Origin: Niastella soli
Lineage (GTDB): Bacteria > Bacteroidota > Bacteroidia > Chitinophagales > Chitinophagaceae
NCBI RefSeq assembly: GCF_017742245.1
Contig: NZ_JAGHKO010000014.1
Span: 186,001 to 250,000 of the forward strand
Direction: 5' to 3'
DNA: 64,000 nucleotides
Part shown: positions 56,784 through 64,000 of the stretch, in pieces
Layout of the letters: every line of letters begins with the position of its first letter
Position numbering within the stretch: the first letter of the stretch is position 1
Translations under genes and position numbers: made by a program
The notes under the pieces: model-generated
What the model saw: the letters and a program-made list of their open reading frames with translations, nothing else
The model's database searches: none
What the model was told of the DNA's origin: nothing

Positions 56784-57761
56784 TTATTGTAATTGAAAAT
56801 ACTTTTTAATTAAAGCAAGGGCTTGCTCATCAACTATCGTAGTTCCGGTGCGGGGCATACTGCCTTTCGCCATCAGGCTCACAATACGTTTATTCTTTGC
56901 AACAATGCGCGTATCCGGCAACGGTATTTCCCAGGCAAACCGAACCGCCGACCGGGCACAGGACCCCGCATCGCTGTGGCAATGGGCACAGTTCACATCC
57001 AGGTAAGCCCGTACCCTGTCCTGGAGAGCATACTTTTCATTCTGCCAGGCAGGTAATGCAGCAAATTGTTCCGGATCAATAGCATCCGTAATACCTGCTT
57101 CATACAGATATTGCAACTGATTGATGGACCTGTTATTCCGCTCTACTGTCCTATTCAGGTTGCGCACTTTTAGCCCGATGGGCATAAGCGTATTATTGGT
57201 ATTGTGACAAGACGCGCAATCCCTGACGCCAGGAATACGATAGGAAATTTTTCTTACAACCGACTTTTCATCTATCCAGGTAACAGCCACGTTTGATCCA
57301 CCTGTGGCGAGTATAGCATCGTTTTGTTCAGGGTTCCATACATAGGTGCCCGCCACCCACTGGTTGTTACGTTTGATCAACAGCCGGGTCTCTATCAGTC
57401 GTTTACCTTTTGTGTCTCTTTTATCATTGTAGTAATAGAAGGTTTTAACCAGGATGGTACCATCGGGGAAGAGTGGCAATCCATCATTTACTACGGTAAT
57501 GGTTTTACCTGCCGGTATTTTGATAAGCCGTTGTTTTTCGGCATAATCAGTGAACAGACCGGTGGCCAGTTCATATAACTGAAAACCATTACCCGGTCTA
57601 AGTTGAACCGGATCGCCAGTAAAAATATTATAATCTGACAGCCTGGGCAGTAGCAGCATCGAAGCATTGGTCCCCCTGCCATACATCGAATTTCCGGGCA
57701 AAAAGGAGCCGCCTGCAAAAATGAAAATCAACACGGTGCCGACGGTTATAATTCGGTTCAT
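56784..57761 (-). CDS. Periplasmic di-heme c-type cytochrome
   Basis: 325 residues from ATG 57761. A TTG at 57788 adds nine residues and is less likely. The signal sequence is MNRIITVGTVLIFIFAGG. Two heme c motifs are present: CASCH (in VRDCASCHNTNNT) and CAHCH (in VNCAHCHSDAGSC), with PIGLKVRNLNRT and AYLDVNCAHCHS as family features. The order and the segment LPDTRIVAKNKRIVSLMAKG followed by SMPRTGTTIVDEQALALIKK match the SO2930-type cytochromes of Bacteroidota and Shewanella. The function is electron transfer of unknown partner. It precedes a DUF1772 gene. Confidence 0.88.
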   Translation of the reverse strand: MNRIITVGTVLIFIFAGGSFLPGNSMYGRGTNASMLLLPRLSDYNIFTGDPVQLRPGNGFQLYELATGLFTDYAEKQRLIKIPAGKTITVVNDGLPLFPDGTILVKTFYYYNDKRDTKGKRLIETRLLIKRNNQWVAGTYVWNPEQNDAILATGGSNVAVTWIDEKSVVRKISYRIPGVRDCASCHNTNNTLMPIGLKVRNLNRTVERNNRSINQLQYLYEAGITDAIDPEQFAALPAWQNEKYALQDRVRAYLDVNCAHCHSDAGSCARSAVRFAWEIPLPDTRIVAKNKRIVSLMAKGSMPRTGTTIVDEQALALIKKYFQLQ

Positions 57762-57849
57762 AATAAAGACGATTATTATTGAACTCAAAATTATACCGGC
57801 CCGTCAGGGGAAAATAGAACAAAACCGACACGGGTTACAGTAACGGTGG

Positions 57850-58476
57850 TTAATAATTTTTCTCTACCAGCTCTGTAAATTTAAATTTACCATCAGCTTC
57901 AATTTTAGCAGTCTTCACCATCGTGTATTTCCGCATGGTTTCTGGTTTAGGACCATTATCATCGCATTCGCAAGTTTTTATGGAATCAGCCGAATAAATG
58001 GAGAGCTCTTTACTGATACTGATCGTTTGATTGCATTCCCAGCAACAATCAGAACCACAACCGGCTGCCGTCAGCCCACCTTCACTTATCTTTTCTCCTT
58101 TTTTGGTATAAGTGACTAACACAGGGCAATAATCATCAGCAGGAGATAACCAGATGAGTTTATAACTATTGGCTGTGTCCGCCAATAATCCATAAGCATA
58201 TAACCTGTATATCGATGTATCGGTACCTGGCGCCGTTATGTAGTTGGTGTCCTTTCCGTACAAAAGGGGCAAATTATTAATATCGCCTAATTCCATTGGT
58301 CTGATCGTCAAAGGCAGCTGTAACAACCTGAACTTGCTCATAAAAGCTTTGAAATAAGGGTCAACGGGCGTTTCTGCAGGAATGGCTACATCGGCTATTA
58401 TCTGTTTTTCTGCCGCAGGTTTTGAATTACAGGCCGCCAACAGTAAGGCTGCCCATAACAGAGGGGTTGTTTTCAT
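57850..58476 (-). CDS. Hypothetical lipoprotein
   Basis: 208 residues from ATG 58476. The longer reading to 58533 starts with a TTG and is rejected. Signal sequence and lipobox: MKTTPLLWAALLLAACN. The mature part contains several Cys pairs (SDCCWECNQTIS, TCECDDNG) that may form disulphides or bind metal. No family is recognised. It lies in a leftward group of three lipoprotein genes. Confidence 0.82.
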   Translation of the reverse strand: MKTTPLLWAALLLAACNSKPAAEKQIIADVAIPAETPVDPYFKAFMSKFRLLQLPLTIRPMELGDINNLPLLYGKDTNYITAPGTDTSIYRLYAYGLLADTANSYKLIWLSPADDYCPVLVTYTKKGEKISEGGLTAAGCGSDCCWECNQTISISKELSIYSADSIKTCECDDNGPKPETMRKYTMVKTAKIEADGKFKFTELVEKNY

Positions 58477-58535
58477 ATTGTAACAGAAATTAATGCAGAC
58501 TGTAAGATATAAAAAACGACCAACATTTCGCAATC

Positions 58536-58838
58536 TTACCGGTCACCATACCGCATCCAGGAATTTAAATTGAGTTTCCCGTTTGAGACAGTAATGGTCT
58601 TATTGGTTACGCTATCCCGAAATTGAATATTGAATGTAGCGGTCAATTTTCTATTCACGGAATCTATACTTAACACATTTAACTCACCCGATACGGTGTG
58701 CCATTTAACATCATCTATCAGGGCCAGGAAGCTCCCCGAATCAATGTCTTTAATATTGTCCCCACTGTTTTTATGGCAACTGCCTATAACAAGCAATAGG
58801 GCAGAACAGAACAAGGTGCAGGTAAGGTGTTTTAACAT
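58536..58838 (-). CDS. Small hypothetical lipoprotein
   Basis: 100 residues. Signal and lipobox MLKHLTCTLFCSALLLVIGSC, then a short beta-rich mature domain (SFLALIDDVKWHTVSGELNV, RKLTATFNIQF). The layout resembles small Bacteroidota lipoproteins with a FxAxIDGxxW-type start, although here the whole domain is short. No function can be given. It is 59 bp upstream of the next lipoprotein start, on the same strand. Confidence 0.78.
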   Translation of the reverse strand: MLKHLTCTLFCSALLLVIGSCHKNSGDNIKDIDSGSFLALIDDVKWHTVSGELNVLSIDSVNRKLTATFNIQFRDSVTNKTITVSNGKLNLNSWMRYGDR

Positions 58839-58883
58839 ACAAACAGGATTAGGTTTTTTAAAGTTAACCTGATTTATACAAAT

Positions 58884-58910
58884 AAAAAAGGACCCCGTTT
58901 GAGGTCCTTT
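58884..58910 (-). terminator. Rho-independent terminator of the 59526 lipoprotein gene
   Basis: Stem AAAGGACC / GGTCCTTT (8 bp) with an 8-nt loop. On the minus strand the stem is followed by a T-run. It lies 23 bp after the stop codon at 58933. Confidence 0.85.
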
Positions 58911-58932
58911 ACTTTATATCACGAATACCTTA

Positions 58933-59526
58933 TTACAATTTGCTTCTTTCAATTTCACGAACTGCATCTGTGAATTGCAAAACAGCTCCCTCTTCATTTT
59001 GGTAGACCATGAATATTTCATTATTAAAAAACCAAACATTAAAAGGGCTTAAACTTTCTGAAGCAGGCCAGAATGATACATGGCAGATCCCATATTTATT
59101 CTCGATATATGAGTTCATAGCTAAAAAATCTGTTTCTCCATCTATAGCTTTACCCCCTTGTTGGTATGATGCGAATGATACTGTGAATAATTCTTCTTTA
59201 TAAAAGAATGGAACTATCCTACAATTGATCTTACTTTCATTTCCAGTTTTACCAGTATTAAGGACGTAACAATAACATTTTTCAAGGTCATCAAAGTAGA
59301 TGGTGCTATCGGCTTCCAGTTCTTTGAATTTGCGTTTCACCTCATCCCGGTTCATGCCAAACCTGAAATTCAATAAAGTGGTATCGGTTTTTTGAGTAGA
59401 AGCCGCTGCCTGGTCCCTCAAAATTATAAAAGCTCCTAAGGTAGTTCCTTTTGTCGCCTTCGGTTTACAGGAAAAAAAGGAGATGATAAGAATTGCTGTA
59501 ATAAGTTTCAAGGAAGGTTTATTCAT
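58933..59526 (-). CDS. Hypothetical lipoprotein
   Basis: 197 residues. Signal and lipobox: MNKPSLKLITAILIISFFSC. The mature part (LNFRFGMNRDEVKRKFKELE, then CYCYVLNTG and SPFNVWFFNNEIFMVYQNEE) does not match a family I know. The motif FGMNRDEV resembles the start of SmpA/OmlA-like domains, in which a short helix follows FGM. That is only a weak similarity. A terminator follows 23 bp after the stop. Confidence 0.8.
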   Translation of the reverse strand: MNKPSLKLITAILIISFFSCKPKATKGTTLGAFIILRDQAAASTQKTDTTLLNFRFGMNRDEVKRKFKELEADSTIYFDDLEKCYCYVLNTGKTGNESKINCRIVPFFYKEELFTVSFASYQQGGKAIDGETDFLAMNSYIENKYGICHVSFWPASESLSPFNVWFFNNEIFMVYQNEEGAVLQFTDAVREIERSKL

Positions 59527-59547
59527 TTGGATACGATTGCTATAAAC

Positions 59548-59577
59548 GAAAAAAGGACCACATTACTCTGATCCTTT
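59548..59577 (-). terminator. Rho-independent terminator behind the tRNA-like relic
   Basis: On the minus strand the arms AAAGGATC and GGTCCTTT pair over 8 bp (one G-T) with a 10-nt loop and a following run of T. The placement mirrors the terminator behind the intact tRNA-Val. Confidence 0.7.
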
Positions 59578-59582
59578 TCTGG

Positions 59583-59653
59583 CGTGGGAGTTGATCCCGC
59601 CGCGCGGGAAACCGCCGACCCTCCCGATTGTAAATCGGGATGCGCTGAACCAG

Positions 59654-59656
<3 letters not shown>
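59583..59656 (-). pseudogene. tRNA-Val(UAC)-like relic
   Basis: On the minus strand the stretch aligns with the intact tRNA-Val 360 bp away: TGGTTCAG-x-GCATC, the anticodon loop TTTACAA (anticodon UAC), then GAGGGTCGGCGGTT and TCAACTCCCAC, followed directly by G and CCA. All five anticodon-stem pairs are changed together (CCCGA/TCGGG instead of TCTGC/GCAGA). A CCCGC-GCG-GCGGG hairpin replaces the T-loop. The 5' acceptor strand is missing, so no functional tRNA can form. It forms the 3' end of the GIY-YIG relic, whose broken frame reads into it. Confidence 0.7.
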
Positions 59657-59936
<280 letters not shown>

Positions 59937-59977
59937 TCAACCTGATCCGAGAATAATATGTAGACATGAAATGGCAT

Positions 59978-60008
59978 AAAAAAAGGCTCACTAATCAGTG
60001 AACCTTTT
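59978..60008 (-). terminator. Rho-independent terminator of tRNA-Val
   Basis: On the minus strand, AGGTTCACT-GATT-AGTGAGCCT pairs over 9 positions with one mismatch, followed by seven T. It lies 7 bp after the tRNA 3' end. Confidence 0.85.
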
Positions 60009-60014
60009 AACCTG

Positions 60015-60089
60015 TGGGAGTTGACGGGCTCGAACCGCCGACCCTCTGCTTGTAAGGCAGATGCTCTGAACCAACTGAGCTAAACTCCC
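60015..60089 (-). tRNA. tRNA-Val(UAC)
   Basis: On the minus strand the acceptor arms GGGAGTT and AACTCCC pair fully, and the D-arm contains GCTC-AGTTGGTTCA-GAGC. The anticodon arm is TCTGC-CTTACAA-GCAGA (anticodon UAC, valine), and the T-arm is GGCGG-TTCGAGC-CCGTC. The discriminator base is A and CCA is not encoded. The structure is canonical. A terminator follows directly. Confidence 0.96.
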
Positions 60090-60272
60090 TTATATCGTTT
60101 TTGGTTAACTTCTAACTTATTCTTTCCCAAAACTTTCTCTTTTCTTTCTTTTCTTGCTACCCTTATTCCGTTTTGGGAGTGCAAAGATAAGGGTTGTCAC
60201 ATTTCCACCAAATTTTTTTACATTGATAATGAATATTTTTTTCAATAATTTGCAGGCACCTACCTATTTAAA

Positions 60273-61097
60273 ATGGACTACCGAATCATTCTTCCGCCAA
60301 AAAATTTACAACCCTTTGTTAGATACTTCTGGGTGCTGGAGAATAATGGCGTGGCCGATTCAACTGTAACGTTTAGTCCGCTCGCCGATGGCTGCCCCGG
60401 TATTATGTACCAGCAGCCCGATAAAGGCACTTTCCATTTGTCAGAAAACAACCAACAACTTTCCAGCATTTTTCTGTACGGACAAACCATTCAACCCGCC
60501 AAAATGGTGTTAACCGGCAAGGTGAGTACGGTAGGCATTTGTTTACAACCCCATGCCCTGCAATCTGTTTTTGGCATCGATGCACATGAATTGACTGGCA
60601 CCTGTGTTGACCTGGGCCTTGTACAACATAAAAAAGAGAAAGTATTGCAGGAAAAACTATTGGCAGCCGCCAGTATTGAAGAACAGATCAACCTTATCTC
60701 GGCCAGCCTGCTGAAAGCAGCCGAACAACATAGCCAAAAACAGGACGCACTTACCAGTTTTGCTATTTCAGCCATCACCCGCGGCAAGGGCGCGGTTTCA
60801 TTTGCGGAACTACAAAAACATTTGCAATTATCTGAACGCACGTTGGAACGTCGGTTCAAACAATCAATAGGCATTTCAGCAAAACTCTTCTCGCGTATTT
60901 GCCGTTTCCAGGAATCACTTACCCAACTTCGAAGGAATAACTACGATAAATTATCAGATATTGCCTACGAAAATGGTTATGCCGATCAATCACATTTTAT
61001 ACGTTCCTTTAAAGAATTTACCGGCGTGTCTCCTTTCGACTATAAGAAAGAACTGAAAGAAGTGGCAGAAAACTTTCCCGTGCATAAGAAGGAATAG
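60273..61097 (+). CDS. AraC family transcriptional regulator (DUF6597-type N-terminal domain)
   Basis: 274 residues. The N-terminal domain (ILPPKNLQPFVRYFWVLENN, SPLADGCPGIMYQQPDKG, TVGICLQPHALQSVFGID) is the sensor type often annotated DUF6597. The C-terminal 100 residues are two helix-turn-helix motifs (SFAELQKHLQLSERTLERRF and KLSDIAYENGYADQSHFIRS) followed by FKEFTGVSPFDYKKEL. The target is unknown. The following small genes on the same strand are possible targets or neighbours only. Confidence 0.93.
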   Translation: MDYRIILPPKNLQPFVRYFWVLENNGVADSTVTFSPLADGCPGIMYQQPDKGTFHLSENNQQLSSIFLYGQTIQPAKMVLTGKVSTVGICLQPHALQSVFGIDAHELTGTCVDLGLVQHKKEKVLQEKLLAAASIEEQINLISASLLKAAEQHSQKQDALTSFAISAITRGKGAVSFAELQKHLQLSERTLERRFKQSIGISAKLFSRICRFQESLTQLRRNNYDKLSDIAYENGYADQSHFIRSFKEFTGVSPFDYKKELKEVAENFPVHKKE

Positions 61098-61149
61098 CTC
61101 TTGATCGAAATTGAACAGTCGGCCAGAAAAAATCTTATTCTAATACTAT

Positions 61150-61659
61150 ATGCGATACACCTTAACCTTTGTATTTATTTTTTCTCTTATCCGCACCAAC
61201 GGACAACCACTTTTTCATTATACGGACACGTTACATCATTTCTCCATTGATGTTCCAGAAAAATGGAAATATGAGACAGAACGGGAGGGGGTAGTATTTC
61301 AGGCAAGCAGGATTCCGCATGGCAGGGATACAGCCCGGGATGTTGTTAATGTGAACATTATAGAAACGCCCAGGAACCTGGAAAGAACGTTTGCAGTTTA
61401 TCTTAAATACATAAGCAAAACTCCCAATTTTCAACTGATTGCAAAAGGAGATACCACACTAAATGGAATGCCGTTCAAATGGATAGTAACATTATCCAGC
61501 AATTTGGTCAATAATAAAATACCCATGCAGAATTATGACCTGGTCACCGTAAAAAACGGCAAAACATATATTCTGACCATGATGACATTCCCTCATACAT
61601 ATATTAAGCGCAGGCCATTATTTAATAGAATTGCCAACAGTTTTAAATTCCTGGACTAA
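61150..61659 (+). CDS. Secreted PsbP/DcrB-like hypothetical protein
   Basis: 169 residues with signal peptide MRYTLTFVFIFSLIRTNG. The mature part HFSIDVPEKWKYETEREGVV and VNVNIIETPRNLERTFAVYL, plus TTLNGMPFKWIVTL and KTYILTMMTFPHTY, follow the strand-helix-strand pattern of the PsbP/DcrB fold, small periplasmic proteins of unclear role. The assignment is by pattern. The stop codon directly abuts the start of the next gene (TAAATG). Confidence 0.75.
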   Translation: MRYTLTFVFIFSLIRTNGQPLFHYTDTLHHFSIDVPEKWKYETEREGVVFQASRIPHGRDTARDVVNVNIIETPRNLERTFAVYLKYISKTPNFQLIAKGDTTLNGMPFKWIVTLSSNLVNNKIPMQNYDLVTVKNGKTYILTMMTFPHTYIKRRPLFNRIANSFKFLD

Positions 61660-62016
61660 ATGCTCGACAACGACTTTTTAATTAAACTGGAATGGGAAAC
61701 TATCCCCAACGCATTGCAGGAAATTGCCAACCCAGAGACCCAATACTTCTGGTGTGATGGTGTTATGGCAGATGTGGAAGCTCCCGACGCATCATACACA
61801 AAGAAATTTATAAATGATAAAAGATACCTACCCCTCCAGGCCTATGTTGGCAATGACGGGGGAACAAAATATAAACTTATTTTACACTTTGGCCCCAAGG
61901 CATTGAGCCGGTTTGCCCGGGACCTGTCTATAGCAGAATGCATTCCTGACACCCATGCTTCGGAATGGTTTACCATTGATGTGCAGAATCAAACGATCGA
62001 AATACAACTGCTGTAA
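61660..62016 (+). CDS. Hypothetical protein
   Basis: 118 residues (MLDNDFLIKLEWETIPNALQ to TIDVQNQTIEIQLL), soluble, mixed alpha/beta, no signal peptide. The pattern LILHFGPKALSRFARDLSIA-ECI and WFTIDVQ suggests a small cytoplasmic fold. I recognise no family. Its start touches the stop of the gene before it, so the two are co-transcribed. Confidence 0.75.
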   Translation: MLDNDFLIKLEWETIPNALQEIANPETQYFWCDGVMADVEAPDASYTKKFINDKRYLPLQAYVGNDGGTKYKLILHFGPKALSRFARDLSIAECIPDTHASEWFTIDVQNQTIEIQLL

Positions 62017-62050
62017 CTACCACTGTAGAAAAGAAAAATACTTTTTAATC

Positions 62051-62557
62051 ATGTGGACACTCTCCTCCGACTATATAAACAACCTGTCTTTTCACTATAT
62101 TGAAACCTATTCATTCCGAAGGGGCTCAGCATATGAGAAACTGAATGCAGAAAATGCTGATCTTGAATACAACGGCTATATAGAGGATGAAAATGGGCAA
62201 TTTTTTCCTTATAGTATAAGAACAGGTACTTTCCAACATGACCACCCGATAGCAATCCAGGTCAAAAATCTCTTACAAATAGAGATCGAACATCATGAAA
62301 AATACTTGTGTGCGCCCGTTTATCGCGACGCCATTATTTTTTATGATCAAACACAACGGAGTGTTTCCAGCCTGAACATTTGTTTATCCTGCTGCTACAT
62401 GCAAACTGATATCGGGCTACTAAAAGCAGACTACAAGACCTACGGTTATTTAAAAAAGTTATTTCTTGAATTAGGGCATGATGTAGAGAATCCGGAATAC
62501 AACATTATTGATGACATAGAGGCCATGAAGACGAAAATCAAAAAGCCGAAACGCTAA
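62051..62557 (+). CDS. Hypothetical protein
   Basis: 168 residues from ATG 62051. The longer in-frame reading from 61955 overlaps the upstream gene and is rejected. The sequence MWTLSSDYINNLSFHYIETY to KAMKTKIKKPKR-like tail (AMKTKIKKPKR) is soluble and without a signal peptide. It contains YRDAIIFYDQTQRSVSSLNI and LSCCYMQTD. I recognise no family. The style resembles small cytoplasmic proteins found beside polymorphic toxins, but nothing here shows that role. Confidence 0.75.
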   Translation: MWTLSSDYINNLSFHYIETYSFRRGSAYEKLNAENADLEYNGYIEDENGQFFPYSIRTGTFQHDHPIAIQVKNLLQIEIEHHEKYLCAPVYRDAIIFYDQTQRSVSSLNICLSCCYMQTDIGLLKADYKTYGYLKKLFLELGHDVENPEYNIIDDIEAMKTKIKKPKR

Positions 62558-62631
62558 TACCCAAACAATTGTCGGCCATAAACGTTAAGCATATTGGATA
62601 GTGTCAAAAACAATACTTTATGCCGGATTTC

Positions 62632-63075
62632 ATGACAAACCTGATCGAAAAAACAATTGTAATAAATGCGCTGGCTACTGACGTTTGGAAGGCCCTGACC
62701 CAACCGTTCCTGATGAAACAATGGATGGGTGAAGAAGAAATGAACCTGCATATTCAAACCAGTTGGACAGTTAATTCGCCTATCACCATTTCAGGTTTTC
62801 ATCACCTGCCATTTGTCAACAAAGGAACCATCCTGGAATTTGATGAGGAGAAAGTGCTGAGCTATTCGCACAACAGTTCTTTATCGCGCCTGGCCGATGA
62901 ATCTGAAAATTATTCTGTCATTAAATTCAATTTATCCCCTGCGGAAACGCAAACAGCGGTAACACTTACTATTACTAATTTTCCCACAGAAGTTATTTAC
63001 AAACACCTGGAATTTTACTGGCAATCGACCATCGTATTGTTGAAGAAATTTGTAGAAAACAGCAAACTTATTTAA
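62632..63075 (+). CDS. SRPBCC (AHSA1-like) domain protein
   Basis: 147 residues from ATG 62632 (an ATG at 62620 adds four residues). It shows the SRPBCC pattern IEKTIVINALATDVWKALTQ, PFLMKQWMGEEE, ILEFDEEKVLSYSHNSSLSR and a C-terminal helix FYWQSTIVLLKKFVENSKL. Such proteins bind small hydrophobic ligands or act as Hsp90 co-chaperone-like modules. No ligand can be inferred. Confidence 0.88.
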   Translation: MTNLIEKTIVINALATDVWKALTQPFLMKQWMGEEEMNLHIQTSWTVNSPITISGFHHLPFVNKGTILEFDEEKVLSYSHNSSLSRLADESENYSVIKFNLSPAETQTAVTLTITNFPTEVIYKHLEFYWQSTIVLLKKFVENSKLI

Positions 63076-63270
63076 CAGACAAACCTGCTCCTACCCACCC
63101 CTACGCCAAACCGGGAAAAACGGGAGAAACACTCTTTTTTTGTATAACCTACACTTTATTTATTCTGAATGAACGATTTACGTAGAAAACGTCCCTTATT
63201 AAAAACCCATAAAAGAGCTTGCTGGACGATCGGTATTTGTATAAATTTGTAGCGGATTAAACCATACTTT

Positions 63271-63567
63271 ATGGCTATTGATGCGCCAGTAAAACCACAT
63301 TATGAAGAGGATACCGATGTACTTACCACATTGGACGAACCATACAGCCTGATTGTATGGAACGATGAGGTAAATACATTTGAATGGGTTATTGAAACCC
63401 TGGTTGAGGTATGCGGTCATACAACAGAACAGGCTGAACAATGCGCTTATATCATTCACTTCCAGGGAAAATATGCTGTGAAGCAAGGATCTTACGACGA
63501 TTTAAAACCACAATGCGATGCCATTACCGATCGTGGTATTGGCGCCACGCTTGAAGTACTGACCTAA
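63271..63567 (+). CDS. clpS: ATP-dependent Clp protease adaptor ClpS
   Basis: 98 residues. The conserved core is PYSLIVWNDEVNTFEWVIET, the His-containing helix VCGHTTEQAEQCAYIIHFQG and KYAVKQGSYDDLKPQCDAI. The Asn-Asp of NDEVNT and the helix residues that line the N-degron pocket are in place. ClpS recognises N-terminal Leu, Phe, Tyr or Trp and hands the protein to ClpAP-type proteases. It is directly followed by aat, the enzyme that creates such N-termini. Confidence 0.95.
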   Translation: MAIDAPVKPHYEEDTDVLTTLDEPYSLIVWNDEVNTFEWVIETLVEVCGHTTEQAEQCAYIIHFQGKYAVKQGSYDDLKPQCDAITDRGIGATLEVLT

Positions 63568-63605
63568 CTTTTGCCTGCCACTTTCCTATCAACTCCCAAC
63601 CCGGC

Positions 63606-64000
63606 ATGCCTTTATTTGCTTTGGATAATGAAATAATATTCCCTCCCGTTCACCTGGCTGAACCAGATGGGTTATTGGCTGTAGGTGGCGACCTCTCAAC
63701 CGAACGTTTGTTACTGGCCTATCGCCAGGGTATTTTTCCCTGGTACGAAGGACAACATATTTTATGGTGGTGCCCCAACCCGCGCTTCATTTTAACCCCT
63801 GCAACTTTGAAGGTGAGCAAAAGCATGAAACAATTATTAAAAAAACAGGCGTTCACCTTCACCATCAATAAAGCATTTGCTGAAGTAATTAATAATTGCA
63901 AAAGCATTGACCGGCCCGGACAAAGCGGCACCTGGATCACTAATGCAGTGAAGGAGGCTTATATCAGGCTACACCGGCTGGGGTATGCCCACAGCGCAGA
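63606..64000 (+). CDS. aat: Leucyl/phenylalanyl-tRNA-protein transferase, 3' end cut by window edge
   Basis: About 131 residues are visible from ATG 63606. The Aat signatures are present: IIFPPVHLAEPDGLLAVGGD, YRQGIFPWYEGQHILWWCPN followed by PRFIL, and SGTWITNAVKEAYIRLHRLG followed by YAHSAE. The enzyme transfers Leu or Phe from tRNA to the N-terminus of proteins that begin with Arg or Lys, making them ClpS substrates. The pairing with clpS 38 bp upstream fits a two-gene N-degron unit. Confidence 0.95.
   Translation, partial: MPLFALDNEIIFPPVHLAEPDGLLAVGGDLSTERLLLAYRQGIFPWYEGQHILWWCPNPRFILTPATLKVSKSMKQLLKKQAFTFTINKAFAEVINNCKSIDRPGQSGTWITNAVKEAYIRLHRLGYAHSA

Overview
The window looks like a chromosomal segment of a Bacteroidota bacterium, most likely of the Chitinophagaceae (Niastella/Chitinophaga type). 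The signs are a SusC/SusD pair behind an ECF sigma/FecR pair, a protein with a gliding-motility (type IX secretion, type B) C-terminal domain, giant secreted YD/RHS-like proteins, DUF6934-type and MbnP-type genes, and lipoproteins with short Bacteroidota lipoboxes. I see no prophage, insertion sequence or CRISPR array.

Layout. (1) 1-20380, minus strand: six closely spaced genes for surface or secreted proteins. In order of transcription they are a tail-fibre-like protein, an outer-membrane barrel, a small secreted beta protein, a 2658-residue giant with PA14 and DNRLRE-like regions, a LolA-like periplasmic protein, and a second giant (YD repeats, cut by the left edge). (2) 21485-26647, plus strand: a class III cyclase/TolB/TPR fusion, an ABC ATPase with a bare AraC-type DNA-binding protein, an SDR oxidoreductase, a decayed DUF6934 gene and a small partner-like ORF. 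(3) 26798-28587, minus: a di-heme peroxidase and an MbnP-like protein whose genes overlap by 4 bp. (4) 28626-31304, plus: a PKD/gliding-motility C-terminal domain protein. (5) 31315-47402, minus: a complete 13-gene nuo operon (A, B, CD fused, E-N) for respiratory complex I. (6) 47517-50466: a CBS-pair protein (minus), a DUF4440-like lipoprotein, an ECF sigma factor and a FecR anti-sigma factor, followed by SusC/SusD to 56060. (7) 56259-59526, minus: a DUF1772 protein, a di-heme cytochrome and three lipoproteins. (8) 59548-60089, minus: tRNA-Val(UAC) and, downstream, a decayed GIY-YIG endonuclease gene ending in a tRNA-Val-like relic. (9) 60273-64000, plus: an AraC regulator, small hypotheticals, an SRPBCC protein, and ClpS followed by Aat, the two arms of the bacterial N-degron pathway.

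The most striking unexplained structure is not a gene. Spacers carry runs of degenerate short tandem repeats, mostly 7 bp period (some 8 or 9). Each run has its own word, yet the period is held. Every nuo junction longer than 100 bp (8 of 8) has one, and others sit at 21214-21461, 24866-25027 and 25826-25853. Several begin at a stop codon, and they have been drafted into coding: the NuoA C-terminus, a probable TTG start of nuoJ, and the nuoI and nuoH stop codons. One composite module (a 27-bp block plus CGGCARY-like heptamers) is present in inverted orientation at 32810 and 46955. Palindromic AGACCTGTAAGGTCT-like elements and CCCGC-N3-GCGGG mini-hairpins recur in unrelated spacers.
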